Position numbers and translations under genes: made by a program
DNA from: Hyphomicrobiales bacterium
Lineage (GTDB): Bacteria > Pseudomonadota > Alphaproteobacteria > Rhizobiales > Methyloligellaceae
Length of the DNA: 59,230 nucleotides
Assembly (NCBI GenBank): GCA_021775555.1
Contig: JAJFHP010000044.1
Location: 1 to 59,230, forward strand
Reading direction: 5' to 3'
In this document: one piece after another, positions 8,897 through 18,586 of the stretch
Layout: every line of letters starts with the position of its first letter
How positions within the stretch are numbered: the first letter of the stretch is position 1
Notes under the pieces: generated by a model
What the model saw: the letters and a program-made list of their open reading frames with translations, nothing else
What the model was told of the DNA's origin: nothing
Database searches by the model: none

Positions 8897-9805
8897 TTAT
8901 GGCCTTGGTGAACGCTTTGCCGCGACGCATCTCACGCGCCCGGCAATGTCATTCCACTGTCTGACCTCATCGAAGGAAATATCCCTGACCGTGTCCCGGA
9001 ACATGGCGCTGACATCATTTGCCTGCCCGTCCCCGATCTCAAGCAGGACCGAGCCGCCCGGAGCGAGCAGAGCGGGCAAGGCGGGCATTATTTTGCGATA
9101 GGCACCCAGACCGTCACCGCCGCCATCCAGCGCGACCCTGGGATCATACAAGGCAACCTCCGGTTCAAGCTCCGCCAGGTCTCCCTCAGGGATATAGGGC
9201 GGATTGGCCACCACCATATCGAATGTCCGGTTCAGGCCCTCATGCCAAGACGTGCATAAAAACTGCGCGCGCCCGGCAACCCCGTGCCGCAAGGCATTGG
9301 CGCGGGCAAGCTCCAGCGCCTGGATGCTCATATCCGTGCCGACACCTGTTGCGTGTCCAAGTTCATGCAGCAGGGATACAAGGATGCATCCCGATCCCGT
9401 TCCCAGATCAAGCACGGACAGCGGCTCCGATCCGCCATCTTTGCGCGCGATCTCCAGCGCCGCCGAAACCAGGGTTTCGGTATCAGGACGAGGATCGAGT
9501 GTCTGGGGGCAGATCTCGAAATCCAGACCCCAGAATTCGCGCACTCCCAATATGCGCGACACTGGTTCGCGGGCGCTGCGCCGCGCCGCGCCATGTCTGA
9601 TCCTCTCAAACTCAGCTTCGCTGACCCCGCGCTCCGGACTGGCGGCAAAGCGCTCATGTGTTATTGCGCATGCGTGACAGATGAGGAGGCGGGCATCAAG
9701 TTCAGGGGTTGCGATGCCACTGGCGCGCAGTTCTTTCACGAGATCGCGGTGCACGCCGCCAAGATCACGGGTCAATGTCACGGTATTATGCAGCTGGTTG
9801 TTCAT
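8897..9805 (-). CDS. prmC: Release factor glutamine methyltransferase PrmC (HemK)
   Basis: 302 residues from the ATG at 9805. An N-terminal helical PrmC domain is followed by a Rossmann methyltransferase domain with the SAM-binding motif DLGTGSGC and the catalytic NPPY motif near residue 200. Known role: it methylates the glutamine of the GGQ motif of class I release factors. It directly follows prfA, whose product is its substrate, and overlaps the prfA end by 20 bases. There is no obvious ribosome binding site, which suggests translational coupling. A TTG start at 9817 is the alternative. Confidence 0.96.
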   Translation of the reverse strand: MNNQLHNTVTLTRDLGGVHRDLVKELRASGIATPELDARLLICHACAITHERFAASPERGVSEAEFERIRHGAARRSAREPVSRILGVREFWGLDFEICPQTLDPRPDTETLVSAALEIARKDGGSEPLSVLDLGTGSGCILVSLLHELGHATGVGTDMSIQALELARANALRHGVAGRAQFLCTSWHEGLNRTFDMVVANPPYIPEGDLAELEPEVALYDPRVALDGGGDGLGAYRKIMPALPALLAPGGSVLLEIGDGQANDVSAMFRDTVRDISFDEVRQWNDIAGRVRCVAAKRSPRP

Positions 9806-10880
9806 CAATAGCGGCAAGCTGACTGGCCTGCTGTTCGGTTACAAGCGCATCGATAACCTCGTCCAGGCCGCCGCCTTCCAGAACCTCATTCAGCCTGTGC
9901 AGCGTCAGATTGATCCTGTGGTCAGTGATACGCCCCTGCGGGAAATTATAGGTCCTGATGCGTTGAGAGCGATCGCCTGTACCAACCTGTCCGCGCCGAT
10001 CCGCGGCGCGCGCCGCATCCTGTTTCTCGCGCTCCTTGTCATAGAGCCGTGCACGCATCACCTTCATCGCTTTCGCCCTGTTCTTGTGCTGGGATTTTTC
10101 ATCCTGCTGGATCACGATAATTCCGGTGGGCAGATGAGTGATGCGCACGGCACTGTCGGTGGTATTGACCGACTGCCCGCCGGGTCCGCTGGCGCGGAAC
10201 ACATCGACGCGCAATTCCTTCTCATCCAGGTTGATATCCACATCTTCAGCTTCCGGAAGCACTGCGACCGTTGCCGCCGAGGTGTGGATGCGACCGCTTG
10301 ACTCCGTTTCCGGCACACGTTGTACGCGGTGCACGCCGGATTCAAATTTAAGTCGCGAAAAAGCGCCCTTGCCGCTCACGCCGGCGATGATTTCCTTGTA
10401 TCCGCCCATGGCGGCCTCGCTGGCGGAGATGATTTCCATTTTCCATCCCTTCAGGTCCGTGTAGCGCTGATACATGCGGTAGAGATCGCCCGCAAACAGG
10501 GCTGCTTCATCACCACCGGTTCCCGCGCGCACTTCAAGGATGACGTTTTTCTCGTCTGCCGCATCCTTGGGTAGCAGCAACACGCGCAGATTCTGCTCCA
10601 TGTCGGCAACCTTCGGGACGATTTCCTCGAACTCTGCCTTGGCCATTTCCACCATTTCTGCTTCGGCGTCATTATCGGTAATGATCTCGGCCAGCTCCGC
10701 ACTTTCCCGCTTGGCAGCGCGCATCTCGTTGATCGCTGCGACGATGGGATCAAGCTCGGCAAACTCGCGCGCCAGCGGAACATAGACATCCTGGTCTGGT
10801 CCCACCGCAAGCTCCGACTGCACGGTCTCCCAGCGCTGCACCAGCTGATCGAGTTTTTCTTCTGGAATTGCGGACATCAT
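9786..10880 (-). CDS. prfA: Peptide chain release factor 1
   Basis: 364 residues, the usual RF1 length. The peptidyl-hydrolase motif [20 protein letters not shown] lies near residue 233 and is intact, preceded by the conserved [11 protein letters not shown] stretch and followed by [11 protein letters not shown]. It reads UAA and UAG stop codons on the ribosome. It sits between a RodZ-like gene and prmC. Two adjacent ATG codons could start it, with GGAGC just upstream. Confidence 0.98.
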   Translation of the reverse strand: MMSAIPEEKLDQLVQRWETVQSELAVGPDQDVYVPLAREFAELDPIVAAINEMRAAKRESAELAEIITDNDAEAEMVEMAKAEFEEIVPKVADMEQNLRVLLLPKDAADEKNVILEVRAGTGGDEAALFAGDLYRMYQRYTDLKGWKMEIISASEAAMGGYKEIIAGVSGKGAFSRLKFESGVHRVQRVPETESSGRIHTSAATVAVLPEAEDVDINLDEKELRVDVFRASGPGGQSVNTTDSAVRITHLPTGIIVIQQDEKSQHKNRAKAMKVMRARLYDKEREKQDAARAADRRGQVGTGDRSQRIRTYNFPQGRITDHRINLTLHRLNEVLEGGGLDEVIDALVTEQQASQLAAIDEQPAA

Positions 10881-10924
10881 GCTCCATTGCGAGACAAGTT
10901 TGTCAGGCGGCCATTGAAGACCGG

Positions 10925-11809
10925 TTAGGGAAGTCTATCGGATTTCCGGTTGTCGGGGTCTGATATTTGCGGACGTACGGGCTCTTTATCAAGCGGTCTC
11001 ATAAAATTCCAAGCACTGCGCATTGCGCGCGGAATGGGCTCCGGCAACGTGTCCAGCGCAGACCATACCATACGCGGATGCTTCGCCGCATACCATACGC
11101 CTGCACCAAGTGCCGCAACGAACCCGATCAGTACAGCCCAGTTGAGAAGGGACCTCATCAGCCTCGCACCGCGGCCCTTCGGTTTCTCTTCTCCTGCGGA
11201 TTTGGGCTGGGTCGCAATTGGCTGGGTTTGCGGTTGAGGCTGCGTCGGAGGTTGAGGCGGTGTCTGCGGTTGCGGACGAGGCGGCGCTGTTGCACCGGGG
11301 GGTTGAGGCAGAGGACTTTGCCGGGGCGGCGGTGGCGGGGGTGCTGATGCCGCCGCAGGAGGCGGAGCAGCCGGTGTGGCCGAGGGAGGCATCGGTGGCC
11401 CGGAAGGACTCTGGAATGCCGGAGTTGCGGGGGCCGGAGCGGCGGGCGGTTGCACTGCGGCAGAGGATTGGTTCGCCCCGAGCTGACCTTCAAGCCGACG
11501 CAGAATAGGGCGCGAATCCAGCCCCAATTGCACCGCGTAAGCGGTGATGACACGGCTCAGTTCCGGCCATTCCGGCAAGGCCAGCAAGGCGCCGTTTTCC
11601 AGCGCCTCAATTGTTTCGACCGGCGTTGCAAGACGCGCGGCCATCTGCTGCGGGGACATGTCGGCAGCGCGCCGCATTTCCCTGAAGATGGTGGCAAGTT
11701 CCGCATCGTGACCGGCGGGCATTTCAGTGATGGCGCGTATATGCAGGCGCGAGTCTCCGTCCCCACCACCTGGCGGGGGCGCATCCGGCGCACCTGGCTG
11801 GGTTGACAT
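10925..11809 (-). CDS. RodZ-like HTH membrane protein without the C-terminal RodZ domain
   Basis: About 294 residues. The N-terminal helix-turn-helix of the HTH_25/RodZ type covers about residues 38-98 ([20 protein letters not shown]). Then comes a very Pro/Gln/Ala-rich linker of roughly 100 residues, a basic patch, one membrane segment near 223-243 ([20 protein letters not shown]), and only about 50 residues after it. RodZ links MreB to the membrane, but the periplasmic DUF4115 domain of classical RodZ is missing. A role in cell shape is possible but unproven. The ATG at 11809 has an AGAGG site; an upstream in-frame start at 11845 lacks one. It lies 44 bases before prfA. Confidence 0.75.
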   Translation of the reverse strand: MSTQPGAPDAPPPGGGDGDSRLHIRAITEMPAGHDAELATIFREMRRAADMSPQQMAARLATPVETIEALENGALLALPEWPELSRVITAYAVQLGLDSRPILRRLEGQLGANQSSAAVQPPAAPAPATPAFQSPSGPPMPPSATPAAPPPAAASAPPPPPPRQSPLPQPPGATAPPRPQPQTPPQPPTQPQPQTQPIATQPKSAGEEKPKGRGARLMRSLLNWAVLIGFVAALGAGVWYAAKHPRMVWSALDTLPEPIPRAMRSAWNFMRPLDKEPVRPQISDPDNRKSDRLP

Positions 11810-11953
11810 GTGCCTCTGAAGTCCTTCTTTCCGCCGCCTGTGCAAACAGCCAATATATTGCCCGGAATATTACCAAACCGGGAATATCAGTGACTCACGT
11901 GAATATGATTAAACTAAAATGGGAGGCTTGCTGCAATGCGATCTCTCGCCGCC

Positions 11954-14200
11954 TCAAATCAAAACCTCATTTTGAATGGCAAAATCCTCAAGTTGGCGTC
12001 TTACCTCCCCCCTTTCCTCGCTCACAACCTCTTTCAATTTGCACCTCACCGCGCCAGCGTCCATCGACCGTATCATGGCCTTGACGGGACCGAGCGAGGC
12101 CGGAGCCATTGAGATAGAACGGAACCCAAGAGCTACCAGCGCCATGGCTTCGAGCGGCTGTCCTGCCATTTCCCCGCAAAGAGTGAGCGGCACATTATGC
12201 TCATCCGCCTTGGCAACAATCTCGCCCAACATGGCCAGAACCGGAGATGACAACGGGTCAAAGCGCTGAGCAACATGCACATTCGTGCGGTCGGCTGCAT
12301 AAAGGAACTGTAACAAATCATTGCTTCCAACAGAGACAAAATCAACCAGGGGCAACAGCTGGTCCAGTTGCCACAACAAAGCCGGCACCTCGATCATAAC
12401 GCCAAGCTGGAACCGTTCAGGCAGCGTATATCCGTGCTGCTCCATATGGCGGATTTCCTTGTCGACCAATTCATGCGCCGCCGAAATCTCACTGACTTCC
12501 GACACCATTGGCAGCATGATCCGCACCTCACGCCCTTTGGCCGCGCGCATCAGGGCACGCATCTGCGTGCGCAACAGCGCTGGACGGTCAAGCGCCATGC
12601 GGATGGCGCGCCACCCTAGCGCCGGGTTTTCCTCATGAGAGGATCGAAGATAGGGAAGCACCTTGTCGCCGCCTATATCGAGCGAACGGAAAACAACCGG
12701 TTTGCCATCAACCTCGTCGAGCACCTGCGCGTAGATTTTCTGCTGCTCATCGAGACGCGGGAATGTCGAGGCAATCATGAACTGGAACTCGGTGCGGAAC
12801 AGGCCGATACCGCTGGCCCCGGACTCCTCCAGATGCGGTAGGTCCACCAACAGACCGGCATTCATGAGAAGCTCGATCTCAACCCCGTCTCTCGTCACGG
12901 CGGGCTGGTCCTTCAGCTTGGCATATTGAGCCTGGCGCCTGGCCTTGAAACGCACCTTTTCCTGAAAGGTAGAGACCTGATCGGGGGTGGGCCGGATATG
13001 GACTTCACCTGAATCCGCATCAACCACCACCGGATCGCCGGTCTCCAGGAAATTCAATATGCTGTTCGCCTGACCGATGGCTGGCAGTTCGAGCGCGCGC
13101 GCAACAATCGCCACGTGGCTGGAACCTGCCCCCTCCTCAAGGATGAGCCCACGCAATCTTTCCCTGTCATAGTCAAGAAGCTCGGCGGGCCCCATGGTAT
13201 GGGCCACAAGTACTGTGTCCTCAGGCAAGTCTTCATCAGCAGCGGTGGTACGCCCGGTGAGCATCCGCAGGAGCCGGTTCGATAAATCATTGAGATCGTT
13301 GAAACGCTCTCTCAAAAATGGTGCGGTCTGGCGGACAATGCGCGCGCGGGTATCATTCTGCACCTTGGCGACAGCGGCTTCCGCAGTCAGGCCCGTCGCC
13401 ACGGCTTCATTCATGCGCCGTATCCAACCCCGGTCATGGGCAAACATGCGGTAGGCCTCAAGTACGTCGCGATGTTCGCCCGCGCGTGCTACATCACCAC
13501 GCGACAGCATGTCATCAATAGTATTCCGCAGTTTTTCAATCGCATCAGCCAACCGCTGTTCTTCATGTTCTGGGTTGTCGGCAATCAGCGTATCGACTGC
13601 AACGCGTGGTACATGAAGGACAACATGACCGAGCGCAATCCCTTCCGACAGCACAGCGCCTTTCAGCATCCGGGTCTTCCTGGAGACGGCCCCCTTTGCA
13701 AGGCCAAGCTCACCAGAAGCAACAAGTTCAGCCAGCACCATGGCGGTGATCTGCAGAGCCTCGACTTCTTCTTCTGAATAGTGGCGCGGCGTACGATTCT
13801 GTACTGTCAGGACTCCAACGGCTCGTCCCTGCCGCAGGATCGGGACACCCAAAAAGGAGTGGTAAACTTCCTCTCCCGTTTCTGGCCGGTACGAGTAGGA
13901 AGGATGCTCCTGCGCCTCGGGAAGATTGACCGCCTCAGCCCGCTCAACGACCAGACCTATGAGCCCTTCTCCCCGCGCCAGATGGGTCTTGTGAATGGCT
14001 TCCCGGTTCAAACCTTCGGTCGCCACCAGCTCCATGGATTCATCGCGACGGCGCAGGTAGATCGAACAGACCTCCGCCACCATGATACCGGCGATATCCA
14101 CCACGATTCTGGCAAGCCTGACCTCACCGCTTTCGGAGAGCGCCATGATCTCGCGAAGGCGGCGGAGCAGAACTCGAGGCGCTCCATGCGTTGTCGTCAT
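11954..14200 (-). CDS. ptsP: Phosphoenolpyruvate-protein phosphotransferase PtsP (EI-Ntr)
   Basis: 748 residues. An N-terminal GAF domain (about 1-150) precedes the enzyme I domains. The phosphorylated histidine lies in GAGSSHVAIVAR near residue 360, and the PEP-binding barrel contains GLFRTEFQFM and GEMAGQP. The GAF domain marks it as the nitrogen-type enzyme I, which passes phosphate from PEP to NPr and then to EIIA-Ntr; it is regulatory rather than a sugar importer. It follows lysC by 77 bases, an arrangement common in alphaproteobacteria. Confidence 0.96.
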   Translation of the reverse strand: MTTTHGAPRVLLRRLREIMALSESGEVRLARIVVDIAGIMVAEVCSIYLRRRDESMELVATEGLNREAIHKTHLARGEGLIGLVVERAEAVNLPEAQEHPSYSYRPETGEEVYHSFLGVPILRQGRAVGVLTVQNRTPRHYSEEEVEALQITAMVLAELVASGELGLAKGAVSRKTRMLKGAVLSEGIALGHVVLHVPRVAVDTLIADNPEHEEQRLADAIEKLRNTIDDMLSRGDVARAGEHRDVLEAYRMFAHDRGWIRRMNEAVATGLTAEAAVAKVQNDTRARIVRQTAPFLRERFNDLNDLSNRLLRMLTGRTTAADEDLPEDTVLVAHTMGPAELLDYDRERLRGLILEEGAGSSHVAIVARALELPAIGQANSILNFLETGDPVVVDADSGEVHIRPTPDQVSTFQEKVRFKARRQAQYAKLKDQPAVTRDGVEIELLMNAGLLVDLPHLEESGASGIGLFRTEFQFMIASTFPRLDEQQKIYAQVLDEVDGKPVVFRSLDIGGDKVLPYLRSSHEENPALGWRAIRMALDRPALLRTQMRALMRAAKGREVRIMLPMVSEVSEISAAHELVDKEIRHMEQHGYTLPERFQLGVMIEVPALLWQLDQLLPLVDFVSVGSNDLLQFLYAADRTNVHVAQRFDPLSSPVLAMLGEIVAKADEHNVPLTLCGEMAGQPLEAMALVALGFRSISMAPASLGPVKAMIRSMDAGAVRCKLKEVVSEERGEVRRQLEDFAIQNEVLI

Positions 14201-14277
14201 TTGACAAATCTCAAACGACCCGGGCCGGACCCGAGCCGTACATCAAGTTTTTTGTGTTCTTGCCACGAACTGTTGGA

Positions 14278-15525
14278 TCAGGCGCTGTCCAGGCCGTAAA
14301 GCGTATGCAATGAGCGCACCGCCAGTTCCGCATAAGCTGCGTCGATCAAAATGCTGATTTTGATTTCCGAAGTCGAAATCGCCTCGATATTGATGCCCTT
14401 CTCGGCCAGGGCCGTGAACATCTGCGCCGCGACACCGGCGTGGGAGCGCATCCCAACACCAATTACCGAAACCTTGACCACATCGGTCGAACCGCGAAGA
14501 TCGGCATAACCAATATCGTCCTTGAGGCCTTTCAGCACATCGAGCGCCTTTTCCAGTTCAGCCGCCGCCACGGTGAATGTCATGTCAGTGGTCTGATCAT
14601 CCGCTGAGACATTCTGGACGATCATGTCCACATTGATTCTGGCTTCTGCCAGCGGACCAAACACCCTTGCAGCCACGCCGGGCTTGTCCTCAACCTTGAT
14701 GAGTGTGACCTTGGCCTCGTCCTTGGTATAGGCGATGCCGCTAACGACCTGCTGTTCCACGATTTCGTCCTCGTCGCAAACGAGCGTTCCCGCTCCTATC
14801 TCATCCCCCGGCACTTCATCCGGCGGCTCGAAACTCGAGCGCACCAGAACCCTGACCTGATGCACCATTGCCAGTTGTACCGAGCGTGTTTGCAGCACCT
14901 TGGCCCCGAGGGACGCCATCTCCAGCATCTCTTCATAGGAAATTTTGTCAAGGCGTTGGGCCTGTGGCACGACGCGCGGATCGGTCGTGTAAATGCCGTC
15001 AACGTCGGTATAGATATCACAGCGCTCTGCTCCCAGTGCCGCGGCCAGGGCAACAGCGCTGGTATCGGATCCGCCGCGCCCAAGCGTGGTGACGCGATTA
15101 TCTGGCCCCAAACCCTGGAACCCGGGAACGACCGCGACCTCATTCTCCTGAATTCGGGTCTTCATACCCTCGGTTTCTATATCAGTTATACGCGCGGAAC
15201 CATGGGCACCGTCAGTGTGGACAGGAACCTGCCACCCCTGCCAGGAGCGCGCCGCAATGCCCATTGATTGAAGCACGATCGCCAGCAGCCCTGATGTCAC
15301 CTGTTCACCGGAGGAAACCACAACGTCATATTCATAAGCGTCGTGAACAGGGGACGCTTCTCTGGTCCATTCAATGAGCTGGTTGGTTTGTCCCGCCATA
15401 GCAGAAACAACCACAGCGCATTGATTCCCCGCATCCACCTCGCGTTTCACATGACCCGCGGCGATGCGAATCCGCTCAAGATCCGCGACCGACGTTCCAC
15501 CAAATTTCATCACCAGCAGGGCCAT
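14278..15525 (-). CDS. lysC: Aspartate kinase
   Basis: 415 residues from the ATG at 15525, giving the canonical start MALLVMKFGGTSVAD. An amino acid kinase domain (FQGLGPDNRVTTLGRGGSDT) is followed by paired ACT domains (VTLIKVEDKPGVAARVFGPL). It phosphorylates aspartate, the first step toward lysine, methionine and threonine; the ACT domains are the feedback-inhibition sites. A longer start four codons upstream has no better ribosome site, whereas GGAA lies before the chosen ATG. It is divergent from ubiG and likely heads the lysC-ptsP transcript. Confidence 0.96.
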   Translation of the reverse strand: MALLVMKFGGTSVADLERIRIAAGHVKREVDAGNQCAVVVSAMAGQTNQLIEWTREASPVHDAYEYDVVVSSGEQVTSGLLAIVLQSMGIAARSWQGWQVPVHTDGAHGSARITDIETEGMKTRIQENEVAVVPGFQGLGPDNRVTTLGRGGSDTSAVALAAALGAERCDIYTDVDGIYTTDPRVVPQAQRLDKISYEEMLEMASLGAKVLQTRSVQLAMVHQVRVLVRSSFEPPDEVPGDEIGAGTLVCDEDEIVEQQVVSGIAYTKDEAKVTLIKVEDKPGVAARVFGPLAEARINVDMIVQNVSADDQTTDMTFTVAAAELEKALDVLKGLKDDIGYADLRGSTDVVKVSVIGVGMRSHAGVAAQMFTALAEKGINIEAISTSEIKISILIDAAYAELAVRSLHTLYGLDSA

Positions 15526-15630
15526 GGGCCATTCCATTCATAGGTTGCACTCCGCGCGCACCGCAGAGGCCAACTCTTGGCGCGTATTCATAGTCGCTCG
15601 CCCGCCCGCCTGCAACAAAGTCGCACGCTC

Positions 15631-15660
15631 TTGACAAGCGCAAGCGCGCATACGCCCTAT
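15631..15660 (+). promoter_or_regulatory. Possible ubiG promoter
   Basis: A perfect TTGACA (15631-15636) is followed after 18 bases by CCCTAT (15655-15660). The proposed ubiG ATG is at 15667, so the transcript would have almost no leader. The -10 is weak. Confidence 0.33.
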
Positions 15661-15666
15661 ACGACC

Positions 15667-16425
15667 ATGACCGGAACCGGACATCCAAACACCAGCGCCA
15701 CGCTGGACGAACACGAAGTTGCACGCTTCGCAGCCATGGCAGATGAGTGGTGGGACCCGCATGGAAAGTTCCGCCCGCTGCATGACATCAACCCTGTTCG
15801 ACTCACTTTTATCCGTGATTCGCTCTGCGCGCATTTTGACCGCGACGCCGCAGCACCGCGTGCTCTCGAGGGGCTGACAATTGCCGATATCGGCTGCGGC
15901 GGGGGCCTGTTATGCGAACCAATGGCCCGTCTCGGCGCAACTGTCACCGGCCTCGACCCTGCGAGAGAGAGTATCGAGGCAGCGCGCATCCACGCCCTGG
16001 CACAGGGACTGGAAATCAACTACCGGGCAGACCGGGCGGAAACACTCGAGAAAGAGGGAGCACTCTTCGACGCAGTTTTCGCCCTGGAAGTCGTGGAGCA
16101 TGTGCCCGATGTGCCGAAATTCGCAAATGTCGCAGCGAGCCTCGTACGGCCGGGCGGGCTGATGTTGCTTTCGACCATCAATCGCACGCTGAAATCCTAT
16201 GCGCTCGCCATCGTCGGTGCGGAATATGTGATGCGCTGGCTACCCATCGGCACCCATCGCTGGGACCGCTTCGTGACACCGAACGAGTTGGCTTCCGCCT
16301 GCAAGGGGGCTGGACTTGATGAGACCAGCCGCAAGGGCATGGTGTTTAATCCCCTTGCCGGATCGTGGAGCCTCTCACGCGACACGGACGTCAATTACCT
16401 GATGGCGGCGGCCCGGCCCGGCTGA
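15667..16425 (+). CDS. ubiG: Ubiquinone biosynthesis O-methyltransferase UbiG
   Basis: 252 residues from the ATG at 15667, near the family's usual length. Conserved features are EVARFAAMADEWWDPHGKFRPLH, the SAM-binding DIGCGGGLLCEPMARLGATV, EVVEHVPD and STINRTLKSYALAIVGAEY. It carries out both O-methylation steps of ubiquinone synthesis at the inner membrane. The ORF is open 30 codons further upstream, but that part does not look like the family, so the inner start is preferred. It is divergent from lysC, as in many relatives. Confidence 0.95.
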   Translation: MTGTGHPNTSATLDEHEVARFAAMADEWWDPHGKFRPLHDINPVRLTFIRDSLCAHFDRDAAAPRALEGLTIADIGCGGGLLCEPMARLGATVTGLDPARESIEAARIHALAQGLEINYRADRAETLEKEGALFDAVFALEVVEHVPDVPKFANVAASLVRPGGLMLLSTINRTLKSYALAIVGAEYVMRWLPIGTHRWDRFVTPNELASACKGAGLDETSRKGMVFNPLAGSWSLSRDTDVNYLMAAARPG

Positions 16426-16438
16426 GGTTGCAGGCTGA

Positions 16439-16843
16439 CTAGTTATGATCCTCGGGCAAGGTCGGCAGGGGATGGAATTCCACGCCCTCATCACTCAGCG
16501 CATCAGCCTCTTCCGGCGTGGCCTTCCCGTAAATACCGCGTGGCTCAGCTTCCTCGTGATGGATCTTGCGCGCCTCGCTGGCGAACTGGTCCCCCACATT
16601 GTCGGCATTTTCCATCACATGCTCACGAACGTGCCGCAGCGCATCAACGATCTCGCTTTTGCTTTTTCCGGACTTCTTGGTGCCGGCAATGCCGGGTGCC
16701 ATCGGCGCTTTCGAAATTTTCACCGAACTACAATGGGGGCATGTGACGAGGCCACGCGCCACCTGGTCGTCATAGGCTGTAGAATTGGCAAACCAGCCTT
16801 CGAACCCATGGTCCTTGTCGCATTTGAGAGCATAGCGGATCAT
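16439..16843 (-). CDS. DUF1178 family protein
   Basis: 134 residues. MIRYALKCDKDHGFEGWF, the paired-cysteine CPHCSS stretch, and the C-terminal EEADALSDEGVEFHPLP identify DUF1178, which may bind zinc. Its function is not established. The ATG at 16843 overlaps the stop of the upstream nitrilase gene as ATGA, so the two are translationally coupled. Confidence 0.92.
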   Translation of the reverse strand: MIRYALKCDKDHGFEGWFANSTAYDDQVARGLVTCPHCSSVKISKAPMAPGIAGTKKSGKSKSEIVDALRHVREHVMENADNVGDQFASEARKIHHEEAEPRGIYGKATPEEADALSDEGVEFHPLPTLPEDHN

Positions 16844-17706
16844 GAGGCTTCCTTGATCCGGGGTTCTTGACACGTGGGTAGCTTGAATGCCCGGTCATGC
16901 TTCAAGGACGGGATGCGCGTTCGTGCCTCAGCCACCAGGGACGGATCGATGTCAGCGTAAACCACATCCGGATCACTCCCGGCTTCAGCCAGGACTTCAC
17001 CCCATGGCGAGATAATGAGCGAATGCCCGAAAGTAGAGCGGCCCATTTCATGGTCGCCGCCCTGGGCCGCGGCAAAGATGAAACAGCCCGTTTCGATCGC
17101 GCGGGCGCGCAGCAGAATATGCCAGTGTGCCTCACCCGTCTGCATGGTGAAAGCAGATGGCACGGTGATGAAATCAGCGCCCGTCTGTGCCAATGAACGG
17201 TAGAGCGCCGGGAAGCGCAGATCATAGCAGGTGGTCAGACCGAGACGGCCCCATGGCAGGTCGGCCACAACTGCTTTTTCGCCGGGCTGGTAATTTTTTG
17301 ACTCGCGGTAAGATTCCCCGTCCGGCAAATCCACGTCGAACATGTTCATCTTGTCGTAACGTGCCGCGATGCCGCCCCCGGGCGTGATGAGGAAGGAGCG
17401 GTTGGCAACCTTGGTGTCTGACAATTTGATCGCCATCGAGCCGATATGCAGCCAGGTCTTCAATTCGGCAGCAAGGCCGGTAAAACGTAAAACCGCAGGA
17501 TTGCCGTCCTCGGGAAGCGTTTTTTCGAACAGGCTCCGGGTGGAGAGTTCCATCAGTGAAGTATTTTCAGGTGTGAGGATATAGTCCGCGCCGCCATTGG
17601 CCGCAGTCCGGATGGCGGCTTCGGCGTCATCGAGGTTCTGCTCGACCTCGCGCCCGCAGCGCATCTGCACCAGTGCGGCACGAAACTTTTTGCTAGCGTC
17701 TTTCAT
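16840..17706 (-). CDS. Carbon-nitrogen hydrolase (Nit1/nitrilase-like amidase)
   Basis: About 288 residues. The catalytic triad of the nitrilase superfamily is visible: Glu in LTPENTS, Lys in RYDKMNMFDVDL, and Cys in TTCYDLRFPALYR. The YDKMNMFDVDL stretch resembles the Nit1/Nit2 branch, whose members act on small amides such as deaminated glutathione; the exact substrate here is inferred. The start at 17706 has AAAGGTGG upstream, whereas a GTG five codons earlier has no such site. It lies 19 bases after comF and overlaps DUF1178 by ATGA, forming a short operon. Confidence 0.92.
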   Translation of the reverse strand: MKDASKKFRAALVQMRCGREVEQNLDDAEAAIRTAANGGADYILTPENTSLMELSTRSLFEKTLPEDGNPAVLRFTGLAAELKTWLHIGSMAIKLSDTKVANRSFLITPGGGIAARYDKMNMFDVDLPDGESYRESKNYQPGEKAVVADLPWGRLGLTTCYDLRFPALYRSLAQTGADFITVPSAFTMQTGEAHWHILLRARAIETGCFIFAAAQGGDHEMGRSTFGHSLIISPWGEVLAEAGSDPDVVYADIDPSLVAEARTRIPSLKHDRAFKLPTCQEPRIKEAS

Positions 17707-17724
17707 GCCACCTTTATTCACGAC

Positions 17725-18519
17725 CTAAAGCCGGGGTGTCAACGGATCGACCACCCGCGCGAGAGCCAGAACATCCACCCGCGCGACACCGGCACGTTTC
17801 AGCGCCTTGGCACAGGCATTGGCGGTCGCGCCGGTTGTGATGACATTATCTATGAGCACGATATTCTGATTGAGAATACCCGCGCGTTGGGTATCAGGCA
17901 CCTGGAACGCACCGGCGACGTTCCTTTTGCGCTGCTCGGTGCTCAGGCCAACCTGACTTGCGGTCCACCGCGTGCGCTTCACGGCAAATGGATTATCGGG
18001 AACATCCCCTGATCGGGAGAGCGCCCGCGCCAGAAGCGCTGACTGGTTGAAACGTCGACTCCACAGCCTTCCCCGCGCCAGCGGCACCGGGACCAGCAAG
18101 TCCGCATCTTCCAGAACATCAGCCCCGGCATGTTCCATCCAGCGGCAAAACAGCTTCACCCCTTCATGGCGGTCGCCATATTTGAGGCCGTGAATAAGGT
18201 CTCGCATCACACTGTCATAGCGTGCGACCACCCGGGCTCGGTTATAGTCCGGCGGGTCGGCGAGAGCCGCGGCCGAAACTACAATTTCAGGTGATGGGAA
18301 CGGTAGGGGAATGCCCAGAATGTCACAGCGCGGTGGCTCGATAAAATCAATTCCCGGCCAGCATTGTGCGCACAAGCCCCCATGTCCCAGCACGGGGGAG
18401 CGGCACACGAGGCACAGCGGAGGCAGCACAAAATCGGCAAGTTTAACGGCGACCCTGCTGCAAATAGCGCCCAATGGCTGAAGCAGGTTCCTGGCTGTTT
18501 CTGGGTGTGAACTGCGCAC
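17725..18519 (-). CDS. comF: ComF family protein (phosphoribosyltransferase-like)
   Basis: 264 residues from a GTG at 18519. An N-terminal two-CxxC zinc-ribbon-like part (CLVCRSP...CAQCW) is followed by a phosphoribosyltransferase fold ending in the PRPP-loop motif LIDNVITTGATANACAKAL. ComF proteins assist uptake or processing of transforming DNA in competent bacteria, though many non-competent species have homologues. The longer ORF to 18750 runs into the divergent methyltransferase gene; AAGGGGCGAG precedes the GTG, which supports the shorter form. Confidence 0.9.
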   Translation of the reverse strand: MRSSHPETARNLLQPLGAICSRVAVKLADFVLPPLCLVCRSPVLGHGGLCAQCWPGIDFIEPPRCDILGIPLPFPSPEIVVSAAALADPPDYNRARVVARYDSVMRDLIHGLKYGDRHEGVKLFCRWMEHAGADVLEDADLLVPVPLARGRLWSRRFNQSALLARALSRSGDVPDNPFAVKRTRWTASQVGLSTEQRKRNVAGAFQVPDTQRAGILNQNIVLIDNVITTGATANACAKALKRAGVARVDVLALARVVDPLTPRL

Positions 18520-18586
18520 CGCTTGCTCGCCCCTTGTTTGATGTATGATAACGCCTGAAACGGCAGATGGTAAGACCCGAGGACAG

